A stretch of DNA of 64,000 bases from JAJEEA01 sp965116765 (GCA_965116765.1 OZ220718.1:5022001-5086000); one strand, 5' to 3'; numbered from the stretch's first letter, positions 51,208 through 59,555 are shown. Program-made: numbers and translations. Notes: generated by a model not told the origin, from the letters alone.

Positions 51208-51490
51208 GCTTCCACCTCTCGTACTCCTCGAAGCTGTCGAACGATGCCGTGAATATCCTGTCGGGCAGGGGATTCAACCGCCGGTACGCGTTGCTCAAGG
51301 CCGCCGTTCTTCGGAACCCCTCTTCGGGCGTGCGTTGCAGAGCCAGGTTGATTCTGCGCTTCCGTTCCCACGCATTGGCTTCTTCGAAGCTGTCGAATGA
51401 CTTCGTGAATCCGAGCTCCTTCTCCGGCAGCGTCTGGTTCCCGGACTTCATGCGTTTCGGCTGCGCTGGCGTCGGTGTTCGCTTCTTCAT
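51179..51490 (-). CDS. small protein with two SFDSFEE repeats, partner of the nucleotidyltransferase
   Basis: The 103-residue protein contains the same motif twice: GFTKSFDSFEEANAWERKRR and IFTASFDSFEEYERWKREQR. The start is basic (KKRTPTPAQPKRMKSGNQTL) and the middle reads NLALQRTPEEGFRRTAALSN. ATG 51490 follows AAGGG; GTG 51499 is an alternative. The overlap with the nucleotidyltransferase gene implies a functional pair, possibly a toxin-antitoxin module. The family is unknown to me. It is 0.6 kb from tRNA-Ser. Confidence 0.55.
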   Translation of the reverse strand: MKKRTPTPAQPKRMKSGNQTLPEKELGFTKSFDSFEEANAWERKRRINLALQRTPEEGFRRTAALSNAYRRLNPLPDRIFTASFDSFEEYERWKREQRESGYR

Positions 51491-51620
51491 TGGTCGCACC
51501 CTTGTAACTGGTCCTTGATCGGTACTCTGTGCGAACGCGAGTGTTCGTCGGGCAGTTCAAGCGGTCGGACGCTGTCGAGTGGTGCCCGGTGAGGGGGCGG
51601 TGGTTCTCGGCGGGGCGTCG

Positions 51621-51960
51621 TCACGGCTTGGGGTGTCCCATCAGCCGCTCGACGACCACCCGGGTAAACCGCGCCGGGGCGACAGCACGTGGTCGGGGCC
51701 GCTGATGGTCCGGAGCTCGGCTGGCCCGCAGGGCGGGAGTGGTCGGTCTGGCGCCTGACATCGGTATCGAGGCCGTGGAGGCTGCTGTCGGAGTCGGGGG
51801 CGCCGGTGTCGACTCTGGTTGTGGCGCAGCCGTTGTGCGCGGCCGGGTTCTCGACGCCGGCCTTGGCGCTGGGCGCCGCCTCGTCGCGGAAGCGGGCGCC
51901 CGCAGAGCGCGTCGCGGTGTCGGCGGCGCCTTGGATCTGCAGGACGTGCGCGGGTTGCGG
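51621..51960 (-). pseudogene. decayed C-terminal half of an alpha/beta hydrolase (PHB-depolymerase/LpqC-like)
   Basis: Three minus-strand frames give consecutive pieces of one family: HVLQIQGAADTATRSAGARF, then AHNGCATTRVDTGAP and GLDTDVRRQTDHSRPAG; next AELRTISGPDHVLSPRRGLPG; last ARFTRVVVERLMGHPKP. These match the end of polyhydroxybutyrate-depolymerase-like esterases ('VLQIHGT.D', 'NGC', 'GLDTTV', 'WTIEG.DHV', 'W...HPKP'). At least two frameshifts and loss of the N-terminal half (which holds the nucleophile) mean it is inactive. It lies next to tRNA-Ser. I saw no other gene in 51500-52070. Confidence 0.6.
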
Positions 51961-52070
51961 CGACCCCGGCCGCGATGGCGCGTCGGACGGGCATGCCGGG
52001 GGACGGCGGTATCGGCGCGGGACCCGCCGCACGGAAACATGGCGGAATGGGCGGACTACCGGGAATGGAG

Positions 52071-52160
52071 TGGCGGAGAGAGTGGGATTCGAACCCACGG
52101 TAGAGTTTCCCCTACACACGCTTTCCAAGCGTGCTCCTTCAACCGCTCGGACATCTCTCC
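52071..52160 (-). tRNA. tRNA-Ser (anticodon GGA)
   Basis: The minus strand reads GGAGAGATGTCCGAGCGGTT, with anticodon loop CTTGGAAA and anticodon GGA. A long variable arm (TAGGGG AAA CTCTA) marks a class II tRNA, followed by GGGTTCGAATCCC (T arm) and TCTCTCC G CCA. Acceptor GGAGAGA pairs fully with TCTCTCC and the discriminator is G, as expected for serine. CCA is encoded, giving 90 bases. Islands often use tRNA-Ser genes, and a decayed gene and a small two-gene module lie on one side. Confidence 0.97.
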
Positions 52161-52480
52161 GGAAACGAGGCTCGCACCGTCTGGCGGTCAGTCTATCATG
52201 GTCGTGAGCCGGCGATCGGGAAGGCCGGAGGCGGCGGGGAGCCGACGGCGGCGGCCGCGGGGCGCGGCTGAACGCGGGAGCGGCGCCGGGGACCGGCGGC
52301 GGGCCGGCCGACCGATCGGCCTGCGGGGGGGAGGCAGACGGCGGAGTTCGCCCGTTCCGGGCCGGGGGCCTCACGGCTGGCCGGTGGGTGGGTCGCCTGC
52401 TTGATCGGCTTCCCGCTCCGCGGGTCGATCGACACGGCCCGCCGGTCTCTCCAACGGCGCCTCGAAGTTCGGCTGGCAGC

Positions 52481-52509
52481 TTGATCGGCCCCGGGGCTGA
52501 CGGTACACT
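52481..52509 (+). promoter_or_regulatory. sigma-70 promoter for the SRP RNA
   Basis: TTGATC (52481-52486), a 17-base spacer and TACACT (52504-52509) make a good -35/-10 pair. It lies 45 bp before the SRP RNA stem, with no gene in 52161-52480. Confidence 0.65.
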
Positions 52510-52554
52510 GAGCCTGCCGCCGGCCGATCGGGGCGGGCGGTTGCCGTCCTGGAC

Positions 52555-52690
52555 GGCGGCGGGTCGCAGCGCGGCTCGGACCCTGTGCAATCTCAGCCTA
52601 CGAACCGCGTCAGGGCCGGAAGGCAGCAGCGCTAAGTAGTCACTGACATGTGCCGCAGGCTCTTCCGGGTCGCGGCTGGGGCCCGCCGCC
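52555..52690 (+). ncRNA. ffs: signal recognition particle RNA (4.5S-type)
   Basis: The conserved SRP loop is visible: GTCAGGGCCGGAAGGCAGCA followed by GCG (52608-52630), with the return arm GTGCCGC. The terminal stem GGCGGCGGG (52555-52563) pairs with CCCGCCGCC (52682-52690), which sets the ends at about 136 bases; processing may trim this. The RNA joins Ffh to target membrane proteins. Directly upstream of dnaX, as in many bacteria. Only 10 bp separate it from the dnaX start. Confidence 0.9.
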
Positions 52691-52700
52691 CCCGCACCGC

Positions 52701-55299
52701 ATGGCCTATCAGGTTCTCGCCCGCAAGTGGCGGCCGCAGCGTTTCGACGACGTCGTCGGCCAGCGCGGGGTCACCCAGACCCTGCGCAACGCCATCGCCC
52801 GCGAGCGGGTCGCCCAGGCGTTCGTGTTCGCGGGGCCGCGGGGGGTGGGCAAGACGACGACGGCCCGCATTCTCGCCCGCGCCCTGAACTGCGTCGAGGG
52901 GCCCACGGCCGACCCGTGCGGCGAGTGCGACGTGTGCCGCGAGGTGGCCGAGGGGCGCGACATCGACGTGCTCGAGATCGACGCCGCCACCCACACCCAG
53001 GTCGACAACGTCCGCGAGGTGATCATCTCGGGGCTGTCCATCGCCCCGGTCCGCGACCGCCACAAGATCTTCATCATCGACGAGGTGCACCAGCTCTCGT
53101 CGAGCTCGTTCAACGCCCTGCTCAAGTCGGTCGAGGAGCCGCCGCCGCACGTCGTCTTCATCATGGCGACGACCCTGCTCGACAAGATTCCCGACACGAT
53201 TCTCTCGCGCTCGCAGGTCTTCGAGTTCCGCACCATCGGCACCGCCGCCATCGCCGAGCAGCTCCGGAAGATTGTGGAGACGGAGAAGGTCGCCGTCGAC
53301 GAGGCCGGCCTCGCGCTGATCGCCCGCGCCGCCGGCGGCAGCATGCGCGACGCCCAGAGCGCCCTCGACCAGGTCATCGCCTTCGCGGGCGAGTCGATAG
53401 GCGCCGGCGAGGTGTCGGCGGTGCTGGGGCTGGTGGCCCGCGACGCGGTGCTCGACGTGGCGGAGACGGTGGCGGCGGAGGCGGCCGACGGCGTCTTCGA
53501 CCTGGCCGGCCGTTTCGTCGAGGCGGGGTACGACCTGCGCTCGGTGTGCCGCGAGCTCGCCCGGCTGGTGCGCGACCTGATGGTGCTGAAGGTGGACGCG
53601 CGCCGCATCGCCGACCCCGAGATCGCCGCCGACGCCGAGCGCGAGCGCTTGCAGGCGCTCGCGGACCGGTTCTCGCGGGAGGACCTGCTGCGCGGGTTCG
53701 ACGTGCTGTCGCGGGCCGAGCTCGACATCCGCAACGCGACGCAGCCGCGCTACCACTTCGAGATGGCGATGCTGCGCTGGATTCACCTGCGGCGGCTGGT
53801 GCCGTTGACCGAGCTGCTCGATGGGGCCGGCCGGCTCGATCCGGCGCGGCCGGCCGCCGGAGGGACGGGCCGCCCGGGGCAGGGCGGCCCGCCGGGCCGG
53901 CAGGCTGCCGCGCCCGGGGCCCGGCGCCCCTTGGCGCCGGCGCGATCGTCGCCGCCGCGTGGCCGCCCGGCGGGCGAGGCGCGTCGGACCGCGGGTCCCG
54001 CCTCGGCGCCCTCCGGACCCGCGGCGGGCTCGCCGGCATCGCGCCGCCGGTCCGCGCCGCGGCTGCGTCGCCCGCGGCCGCGCGGCCCGCGCCCTTCGGC
54101 CTCCTCGCCCACGCGCGAGACCGCGCGGCCCGCGCCCGTGGCCTCCCCGCCCGCGCCCGCCGCCGGGTCGGCGGCCGGCCTGAAGGAGCGGTTCCTCGTC
54201 GAGCTGCAGCGCAAGCGGAGGTTCTTTCACGGGACGGTGGCCGCCCAGGCCCGCGACATCGAGGTGGAGGACGGGCGGATCACGTTCGTCTTCACCACCG
54301 CCCAGCGCACCCTGGCGCAACAGGTGGAGAACGCCCGCGGCTGGATCGAGCCGCTGGCCGCCGAGGTGGCCGGCCGGAAGACGGCGGTGGTTGTCCGGCA
54401 GGTCGCGGGGGCAGAGGCCTCGGGCGCGGGAGCCGCGGCCGGCGGCATGGCGACCGGAGCGGACCTGCGTCAACCGGCCCTGACGGCGTCGCCGCCGGAG
54501 CCCCCGCCGCCGAGCGACCTCGAGCCGCCGGGTGAGTCGGAGCCGCCGGTCGATCTCGGGCCGCCTGTCGACGTCGAGCCGTCGGCGCTCGGGTCGCCCG
54601 TGCGGTCCGGGCCCTCGGCGCATCCCGTCGCCTCGCCGGTGCAGCCCGGGCCGCCGGCCCATTCCCCTGCCGTGTCGCCGGGGTCACCGGTGCAGTCGGC
54701 CTTCCTGCCGTCGGCGGCCGGGCCGTCTGCGGACTCGTCCTCCGCGCCGCTGGGGTCGCCGGTGCAGCCCGACTCCCCGCCGTCGTCGGCGTCCGCGCCG
54801 CTGGGGTCACCGGTGCAGCCCGACTCCCGCGGCGTCGTCTGCGTCCGCGCCGCTGGGGTCACCGGTGCAGCCCGACTCCCCGCCGCTTCGGCGTCTGCGC
54901 CGCTGGGGCGTCCCGTGCAGCCCGACTCACCGCCGCCGTCGGGCCGAGCCGCTGGGGCCTCCCGCGGCGTCGTCTGCGCCGCTGGGGTCACCGGTGCAGC
55001 CCGACTCCCCGCCGCCGCCGTCGTCGTCTGCGCCGCTGGGGTCTCCCGTGCAGCCCGACTCATCGCCGTCGGCAGGGCCGTCGGCGGCGTCCACGCCGCT
55101 GGGGTCGCCGGTGCAGTCCGAGGTCACGTCGCGGTCCGCGCCGCGAGGAGGGCGCGAGCCCGGGTCCCCGGCGTCGCCGACGAAGCCCGGACCTGCGGCA
55201 CCGGGCGACGACCTGCTCGCGCAGGCGCTGGAGGATCCCGCGGTGCAGACCATGCTCGACGTGTTCCCGGCCGAGATCAAGGAAGTCGAAGAGATGTGA
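52701..55299 (+). CDS. dnaX: DNA polymerase III tau/gamma subunit, with frame-switching tandem repeats in the C-terminal part
   Basis: The start MAYQVLARKWRPQRFDDVVG is canonical. Domain I/II motifs are all present: Walker A GPRGVGKTTTARILARALNC (about residue 46), the zinc-binding Cys set (CVEG, CGECDVC), LEIDAATHTQVDNVREVIIS, IFIIDEVHQLSSSSFNALLK and SVEEPPPHVVFIMATT. The clamp-loader domain is followed by a Pro/Arg/Ala-rich linker and, after residue 490, a region binding DNA polymerase (FHGTVAAQARDIEVEDGRIT). From 54744 seven copies of a repeat (SAPLGSPVQPDS) occupy the tail. The natural end, DDLLAQALEDPAVQTMLDVF then PAEIKEVEEM, lies in the +1 frame, so at least one frame change is needed. 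Confidence 0.85.
54744..55125 (+). repeat. tandem repeat array inside dnaX, units out of frame with each other
   Basis: The core GCGCCGCTGGGGTC followed by CCGGTGCAGCCCGACTC begins at 54744, 54795, 54847, 54897, 54976, 55030 and 55093. Spacings are 51, 52, 50, 79, 54 and 63 bp, so several units are out of phase (52, 50 and 79 are not multiples of three). Units encoding SAPLGSPVQPDS occur in frame 0 and in frame +1 alternately. The net shift is +1. Confidence 0.8.
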
Positions 55300-55304
55300 C
55301 CGCC

Positions 55305-55604
55305 ATGAACATTCAGAAGATGATGCAGCAGGCGCAGCAGATGCAGGAGAACCTGCAGAAGCAGCTCAGGGAGGCCACCGTCGAGGCGACCGCGGGGGGC
55401 GGCATGGTGACCGTGGTCATGAACGGAGTCAAGGAGATCCAGCGCCTGCGCATCGACCCCGAGGTGGTGTCGCCCGACGACGTGGAGATGCTGCAGGACC
55501 TCATCGTGGCCGCGGTGAGCGACGCCCAGCGCCGCGCCGACGAGCTCGCGTCGCAACGCATGGGGGGCATGATGGGCGGGCTCAAGATTCCCGGGCTGTC
55601 GTGA
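55305..55604 (+). CDS. ebfC: YbaB/EbfC nucleoid-associated protein
   Basis: This 99-residue protein is complete: MNIQKMMQQAQQMQENLQKQ, then MVTVVMNGVKEIQRLRIDPE and DVEMLQDLIVAAVSDAQRRA, ending MGGMMGGLKIPGLS. EbfC binds DNA as a dimer and shapes the nucleoid. It is 5 bp after the natural dnaX stop and 16 bp before recR, the standard dnaX-ebfC-recR order. The gene is in frame with the dnaX 0-frame without a stop between, so a DnaX-EbfC fusion could be read. Confidence 0.95.
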   Translation: MNIQKMMQQAQQMQENLQKQLREATVEATAGGGMVTVVMNGVKEIQRLRIDPEVVSPDDVEMLQDLIVAAVSDAQRRADELASQRMGGMMGGLKIPGLS

Positions 55605-55620
55605 TCGGGCCGGAGGCGCC

Positions 55621-56217
55621 ATGAACCGCATCGAGCCCCTCGTGCGGCTGACCGGCGAGCTCCAGAAGCTGCCGGGCATCGGGGCCAAGAGCGCCCAGCG
55701 GCTGGCCTTCCACCTGCTGAAGCAGTCGCGCGAGGCGGCCGACGAGCTCTGCGACGCCATCCGCGACGTGAAGGAGCGGATAGTCCACTGCTCGGTGTGC
55801 TCGAACATCACCGACTGCGACCCCTGCTTCTACTGCACCGACGCGGGGCGCGACCGGCGCGTGCTGTGCGTGGTGGAGGACCCCCACAACGTCGACGCCA
55901 TCGAGAAGACCGGCGACTTCAGGGGCGCCTACCACGTGCTGATGGGGGCGCTGTCGCCCCTGAAGGGCGTCGGCCCCGACGACCTGCGCATCGCCGGCCT
56001 CCTCGATCGGGTCGGCCGGGGAGAGGTGGCCGAGGTGATTCTCGCCACCAACCCCAACGTCGAGGGCGAGGCGACGGCCATCTACCTGGCGAGGCTGCTC
56101 AAGCCGCTCGGGGTCCGCGTCAGCCGCATCGCGATGGGGGTGCCGGTGGGCAGCGACCTCGAGTATGCCGACGAGATCACCATGCTCAAGGCGATGGAGG
56201 GCCGCCGCGAGATGTGA
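55621..56217 (+). CDS. recR: recombination mediator protein RecR
   Basis: The 198-residue protein has the helix-hairpin-helix LQKLPGIGAKSAQRLAFHLL, a Cys4 zinc finger (CSVCSNITDCDPCFYC) and the Toprim domain (VLCVVEDPHNVDAIEKTGDF, then MGALSPLKGVGPDDL, IAMGVPVGSDLEYADEITML). RecR loads RecA with RecO/RecF at gapped DNA. Length and motif order match the family. It ends the operon. Confidence 0.96.
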   Translation: MNRIEPLVRLTGELQKLPGIGAKSAQRLAFHLLKQSREAADELCDAIRDVKERIVHCSVCSNITDCDPCFYCTDAGRDRRVLCVVEDPHNVDAIEKTGDFRGAYHVLMGALSPLKGVGPDDLRIAGLLDRVGRGEVAEVILATNPNVEGEATAIYLARLLKPLGVRVSRIAMGVPVGSDLEYADEITMLKAMEGRREM

Positions 56218-56252
56218 GCCCGGGGCCGGGCGCCGCGAGATGTGGGCCCGGG

Positions 56253-56350
56253 GGCCGGGGTGGAACCGCGCTTCGCGCTGTCGCCACCTCCAGGCCCGGA
56301 ACCGGCGCCGGCAGCCCCGCGCAGGGGCCGGGGTGGAACTGCGCTGCGCG
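56253..56350. repeat. two-copy short repeat after recR
   Basis: GGGCCGGGGTGGAAC followed by GCGCT and CGCGCT occurs at about 56257 and 56327, some 70 bp apart, between the convergent stops of recR and the membrane protein gene. No gene is seen in 56218-56350; it may be part of a termination region. Confidence 0.35.
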
Positions 56351-58342
56351 CTATCGCCGCGGGCCCGTGGCCGCCAGCTCGTCGAGCACCGCCGCGGTGG
56401 CGGGCGCGCGGCCAGCTCCGCCGCCGGCCAGCTCGGCTCGCAGCGCCGCCAGGTCGGCCGCGTCGTCCACGTCGCGCCACGCGTCCAGCAGCTCGACCCG
56501 AAGCCCGCACCTCTCGGCCGCGGCCACGGTGTCGGCTCGGGTCCACGCGCTGCTCCACCGGATGCCGGTGAACAGATCCGGCATGGGGTCGCCGGCCCGG
56601 GGACGTGCGAGGCCGATGAGGTAGTAGCCGCCGTCGGCGCTGGGGCCCAGCACCACCGTGTCTCGTGCGGCGGCGAGCCGGGCCAGCGCTTCGCCGATGC
56701 GGCGCGGCGGCAGGCCCGGCAGGTCGGAGCCGACCACCACCACCGGCGAGAACCCCTCCCGGAACAGGTCCTCGAAGATGCCGCGCTCGCGGTCGCCGAG
56801 GCCGTCGCCGTGCTGGGCCATCAGCTCGCCGGCCGCGACCCCGGCCGGGGCGAACCCGTGCGGCCCGCCGTCCGGGGTGTACGCGACCCGGAGGGCGGCG
56901 CCCTCCACGGCGCGGCACGCCGAGACGACGTCGGTCAGGAACGCGGCGTACAGCCGCCGCCGGGCCTCCTCGTCCGGGACGACGCCGGCCAGCCGCGTCT
57001 TCGGCGCCCGCCCACGGCTCGGCGAGCGCGCCATCACCACCACCGCCGGGCCGCGGGGTGAAGGTGCCTCCAGGCTGCGCCCTGCCCCGGCCGGTTCTCG
57101 GCCCGCTCCCGCGGGTTCTCGGCCCGTTCCCGCCGGTTCCCGGCCCGCTCCAGCCGGTTCCCGGTCCGTTCCCGCCGGTTCCCGGCCCGCCCCCGAGCTG
57201 TTCGCGCTGTCCGCGTTTCCCTCCGGGCTGTCCGCCGCCGTCCCTTCCGCCGCGCCGCCACGCGCGGTTGCGCCCGACGGGCGGTCGTCGTCATGCCGGT
57301 CCGGGAGCCCCCGGCGCGCCAGCAGCAGGACCCCGGCGGTCATCCAGACCAGCATCCGTGCCTTGCGCACGATGGCGAGGGTGACCCCGGCGGCGCCGCC
57401 GAACCCCAGCAGCCCGGCCACCGCCGCGGTGCCCGCCTCGTCCACCCCGATGCGCAGGGGGACGACCTTGAACGCGGCGGCGAGAAGGCGGTTGGCCGAC
57501 TCGAGGACGAACGCGTCGAGCAGGGTCGGCGGCACGTCGCTGACGAAGGCGAGCACGAGGTGAATCTCCAGGACGGCGAGGGCGTGGAAGCCCAGCTCCC
57601 ACCCCGCCACGGCGGCGAGGCGCCGCGGCGCGCGGGGGTACAGGTCGTGGACCCGGTCCTCGGCCCGGCGCACGCCGTCGGCCCAGTCCGCGAGCCTCCC
57701 CGCCGCCGGGGCCCGCCGCGCGACCGCGTCCAGGAGGGCGCCGGCGGGATGCAGGCGCCGCCAGATGACCCCGTGCACGGCGCCGACGAGCAGCACCAGC
57801 GCGCCCACGAGCACCGCGCCGGCGGTCCACCAGCGGTCGGCCGGGCCGAGCCGGAACGCCAGCGCGATCGCCCCGCCCGCGACGACGAGCGCCGCCGACA
57901 GCGTGAAGAAGAGGTTCTCGACCGCGAGAGCGGGCAGGGTGCGCGTCGCCGGCTCGCGGTCGCCCGCGAACAGCGTCTTCGCGGGCTCGCCGACGAGGGG
58001 GCCCAGCGGGGTCAGGTTCCCCAGCGTGTCGCCCGCCACCATGGCCCGGAACGCGTGCCCCCGGGTCAGCCGGTGCGGGCGGTCGAGGCAGCTCCGCCAG
58101 GCGAGGGCGCGCGCCGCCAGCCGCAGGCCGCCGAGGGCCGCGACGGCGGGGAAGACCCACCCGAGGCGGCCGACCCCCGCCGCGATGTCCGCGACCCCGG
58201 TGCGCCGCACGAAGTAGACGAACAGGACGACGCCCGCCGCCGCCGCGATCAGGCCGGGGACGGAGAGCCCCCGCCGCCCGGGACCGACGGACCGCGCATC
58301 GCGTGTTGCGGCGTCTCGACACGCCCCGTCATAATGCGTCAA
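56351..58342 (-). CDS. fusion of a lysylphosphatidylglycerol-synthase-like flippase and a TIGR04282-type glycosyltransferase
   Basis: The 663-residue protein has an N-terminal LPG-synthase/UPF0104 membrane domain (about 25-345) with several helices (LIAAAAGVVLFVYFVRRTGV, WVFPAVAALGGLRLAARALA, TLGNLTPLGPLVGEPAKTLF, AAGVTLAIVRKARMLVWMTA). A linker of a seven-residue repeat (GREPAGA) follows at about residues 380-425. The C-terminal glycosyltransferase/DUF2064 domain (about 430-640) has ARSPSRGRAPKTRLAGVVP, VVVVGSDLPGLPPRRIGEAL, VVLGPSADGGYYLIGLARPR and the WRDVDDAADLAAL end. It may transfer and move a lipid-linked sugar. The only start found is TTG 58342, overlapping the next gene's start codon, so the true start is uncertain. 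Confidence 0.78.
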   Translation of the reverse strand: MTHYDGACRDAATRDARSVGPGRRGLSVPGLIAAAAGVVLFVYFVRRTGVADIAAGVGRLGWVFPAVAALGGLRLAARALAWRSCLDRPHRLTRGHAFRAMVAGDTLGNLTPLGPLVGEPAKTLFAGDREPATRTLPALAVENLFFTLSAALVVAGGAIALAFRLGPADRWWTAGAVLVGALVLLVGAVHGVIWRRLHPAGALLDAVARRAPAAGRLADWADGVRRAEDRVHDLYPRAPRRLAAVAGWELGFHALAVLEIHLVLAFVSDVPPTLLDAFVLESANRLLAAAFKVVPLRIGVDEAGTAAVAGLLGFGGAAGVTLAIVRKARMLVWMTAGVLLLARRGLPDRHDDDRPSGATARGGAAEGTAADSPEGNADSANSSGAGREPAGTDREPAGAGREPAGTGREPAGAGREPAGAGRSLEAPSPRGPAVVVMARSPSRGRAPKTRLAGVVPDEEARRRLYAAFLTDVVSACRAVEGAALRVAYTPDGGPHGFAPAGVAAGELMAQHGDGLGDRERGIFEDLFREGFSPVVVVGSDLPGLPPRRIGEALARLAAARDTVVLGPSADGGYYLIGLARPRAGDPMPDLFTGIRWSSAWTRADTVAAAERCGLRVELLDAWRDVDDAADLAALRAELAGGGAGRAPATAAVLDELAATGPRR
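57090..57192 (-). repeat. in-frame tandem repeat coding the GREPAGA linker
   Basis: A 21-bp unit reading GGTTCCCGGCCCGCTCC on the plus strand recurs about five times, encoding REPAG(A/T)(G/D) units between the two domains of the fusion protein. The unit is a multiple of three, so length changes keep the frame. Confidence 0.6.
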
Positions 58343-59025
58343 TGGCCTTCCTGTCGCCGCAGGTCGTGGCGGCGGTCATTCTACTTGCTGGCGGGCTGGC
58401 GGCTTGCTTCCTCGGCTACCGGTTGTTTCGTTGGCTGCTCGTGCTGTACGGGTTCGCGGGCGGCGCCTACGTCACGTCGCTCTTCGTCGGCACGCTGTCG
58501 CCGTGGGTCGCGGCCGGCGTGGTCGTCCTGGGAGGGCTGGCCGGCGCCGCGGTATCGCTGGTGCTCTATCTCGCCGCGGTGGCGGTGGCGGGCGCCGCGG
58601 TCGGGGTGCTCGTCCTCAATCTCTCGTGGTCCCCGGCCTCGGGCGACCCGCAGGCCTGGATGGTGATTCTCGCCTGTCTGGTCGGCGCGAGCCTCGCGGT
58701 GGTGCTGCAGCGCTACGTCATCATCGTGGGGACCGCCTTCGGGGGCGCGTGGACCGCCCTCGTCGGCGCCCTCGCCCTCGTGGGCCACCCCGGCGCGCGG
58801 GCGGTGACCGACGGCGACCTGTGGCAGATGTACCCCCTCGCCCCGGCCCGGGGCCAGGTGCCGTTCGCCATCGGGTGGCTGAGCCTGGGGCTGCTCGCGG
58901 CGCTGTGGCAGCTGCTGGGGGCGCGTTCGGCAACGCCGCCGTCGCCGCCGTCGTCGCCGTCGTCATCGCCGCCGTCATCGCCGCCGCCGTCGTCGCCGTC
59001 GCGGTCGTCGGAAGCCGACATTTGA
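58342..59025 (+). CDS. multi-helix membrane protein, DUF4203/TMEM198-like
   Basis: This 227-residue protein has five to six hydrophobic segments (VVAAVILLAGGLAACFLGYR, WVAAGVVVLGGLAGAAVSLV, LYLAAVAVAGAAVGVLVLNL, AWMVILACLVGASLAVVLQR, IGWLSLGLLAALWQLLG). A glycine pattern in FLGYRLFRWLLVLYGFAGGA fits DUF4203/TM7S3-type proteins. It ends with a Ser/Pro-rich tail (PPSPPSSPSSSPPSSPPPSS). ATG 58342 gives MAFLSPQVVAAV. The gene is divergent from the fusion gene, with start codons touching. Function unknown. Confidence 0.65.
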   Translation: MAFLSPQVVAAVILLAGGLAACFLGYRLFRWLLVLYGFAGGAYVTSLFVGTLSPWVAAGVVVLGGLAGAAVSLVLYLAAVAVAGAAVGVLVLNLSWSPASGDPQAWMVILACLVGASLAVVLQRYVIIVGTAFGGAWTALVGALALVGHPGARAVTDGDLWQMYPLAPARGQVPFAIGWLSLGLLAALWQLLGARSATPPSPPSSPSSSPPSSPPPSSPSRSSEADI

Positions 59026-59051
59026 CGCTGCCGGCCGCGGTGCTCTAAAAT
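59022..59051 (+). promoter_or_regulatory. sigma-70 promoter for tRNA-Asn
   Basis: TTGACG (59022-59027), an 18-base spacer and TAAAAT (59046-59051) form a near-consensus promoter 64 bp before the tRNA. The -35 overlaps the stop codon of the membrane protein gene. Confidence 0.7.
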
Positions 59052-59114
59052 CAGGGTTTCGTCCGGCGCCTGATCTCCGCACCGGGGCGCCGGGCCGCAC
59101 GCGCTGCCACGTGT

Positions 59115-59190
59115 TCCTCAGTAGCTCAATTGGCAGAGCATCCGGCTGTTAACCGGAGGGTTGTTGGTTCGAGTCCAACCTGAGGAGCCA
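59115..59190 (+). tRNA. tRNA-Asn (anticodon GTT)
   Basis: The sequence starts TCCTCAGTAGCTCAATTGGC, has anticodon loop CTGTTAA with anticodon GTT, a TTGGTTCGAGTCCAA T arm and ends CTGAGGA G CCA. Acceptor TCCTCAG pairs with CTGAGGA. CCA is encoded, giving 76 bases. Standard cloverleaf. Confidence 0.97.
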
Positions 59191-59338
59191 CCCCCGCCTT
59201 TCACGCGATTTTCGGGACATCTCGATACGGATCCGATCGTCGAAGCACGCTCTCGCCGTCAAGATCCGCGGGTGCGTCCGTTCATCCGACCCACGGTCAC
59301 TGCACGCGGCGGCTCGAGCATCCTGCGAGTGCTGTGAT

Positions 59339-59555
59339 TCACCGGCCGGCCAAGGCCAGCGTACTCCCGGGCGGCACGAACCCGAACACCTCGCGGTCCC
59401 CGGACGCCTTGAACAGCGCCGTCGCCCGCGGGTCGCAGGGCCCCGACATCTCCGTCATCCCATCCATCGCCCGGTTCGGCGGGCGGCCGCAGGCGTGGAT
59501 CGTCTCAGCGTCGACGTTCAGCTGCAGGGCGGCGAACGTCACGGACCTGGTGACG
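59339..59555 (-). pseudogene. unidentified protein-like fragment after LysR
   Basis: The minus-strand frame ending at 59339 reads TRSVTFAALQLNVDAETIHA, then CGRPPNRAMDGMTEMSGPCD and PRATALFKASGDREVFGFVP, PGSTLALAGR. Its composition is balanced and unlike the shadow frames, and it ends in a plausible C-terminus. It has no start of its own and overlaps the 3' end of the LysR gene in another frame. I cannot name the family. The rest of 59191-59338 holds nothing I recognise. Confidence 0.3.

Noticed and set aside
52161..52480. A gene between tRNA-Ser and the SRP promoter
   Set aside because: Only Gly/Arg/Pro-rich frames occur; no ribosome binding site or homology was seen.
56218..56350. A second CRISPR-like array after recR
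   Set aside because: There are only two copies of a short repeat and no regular spacing.
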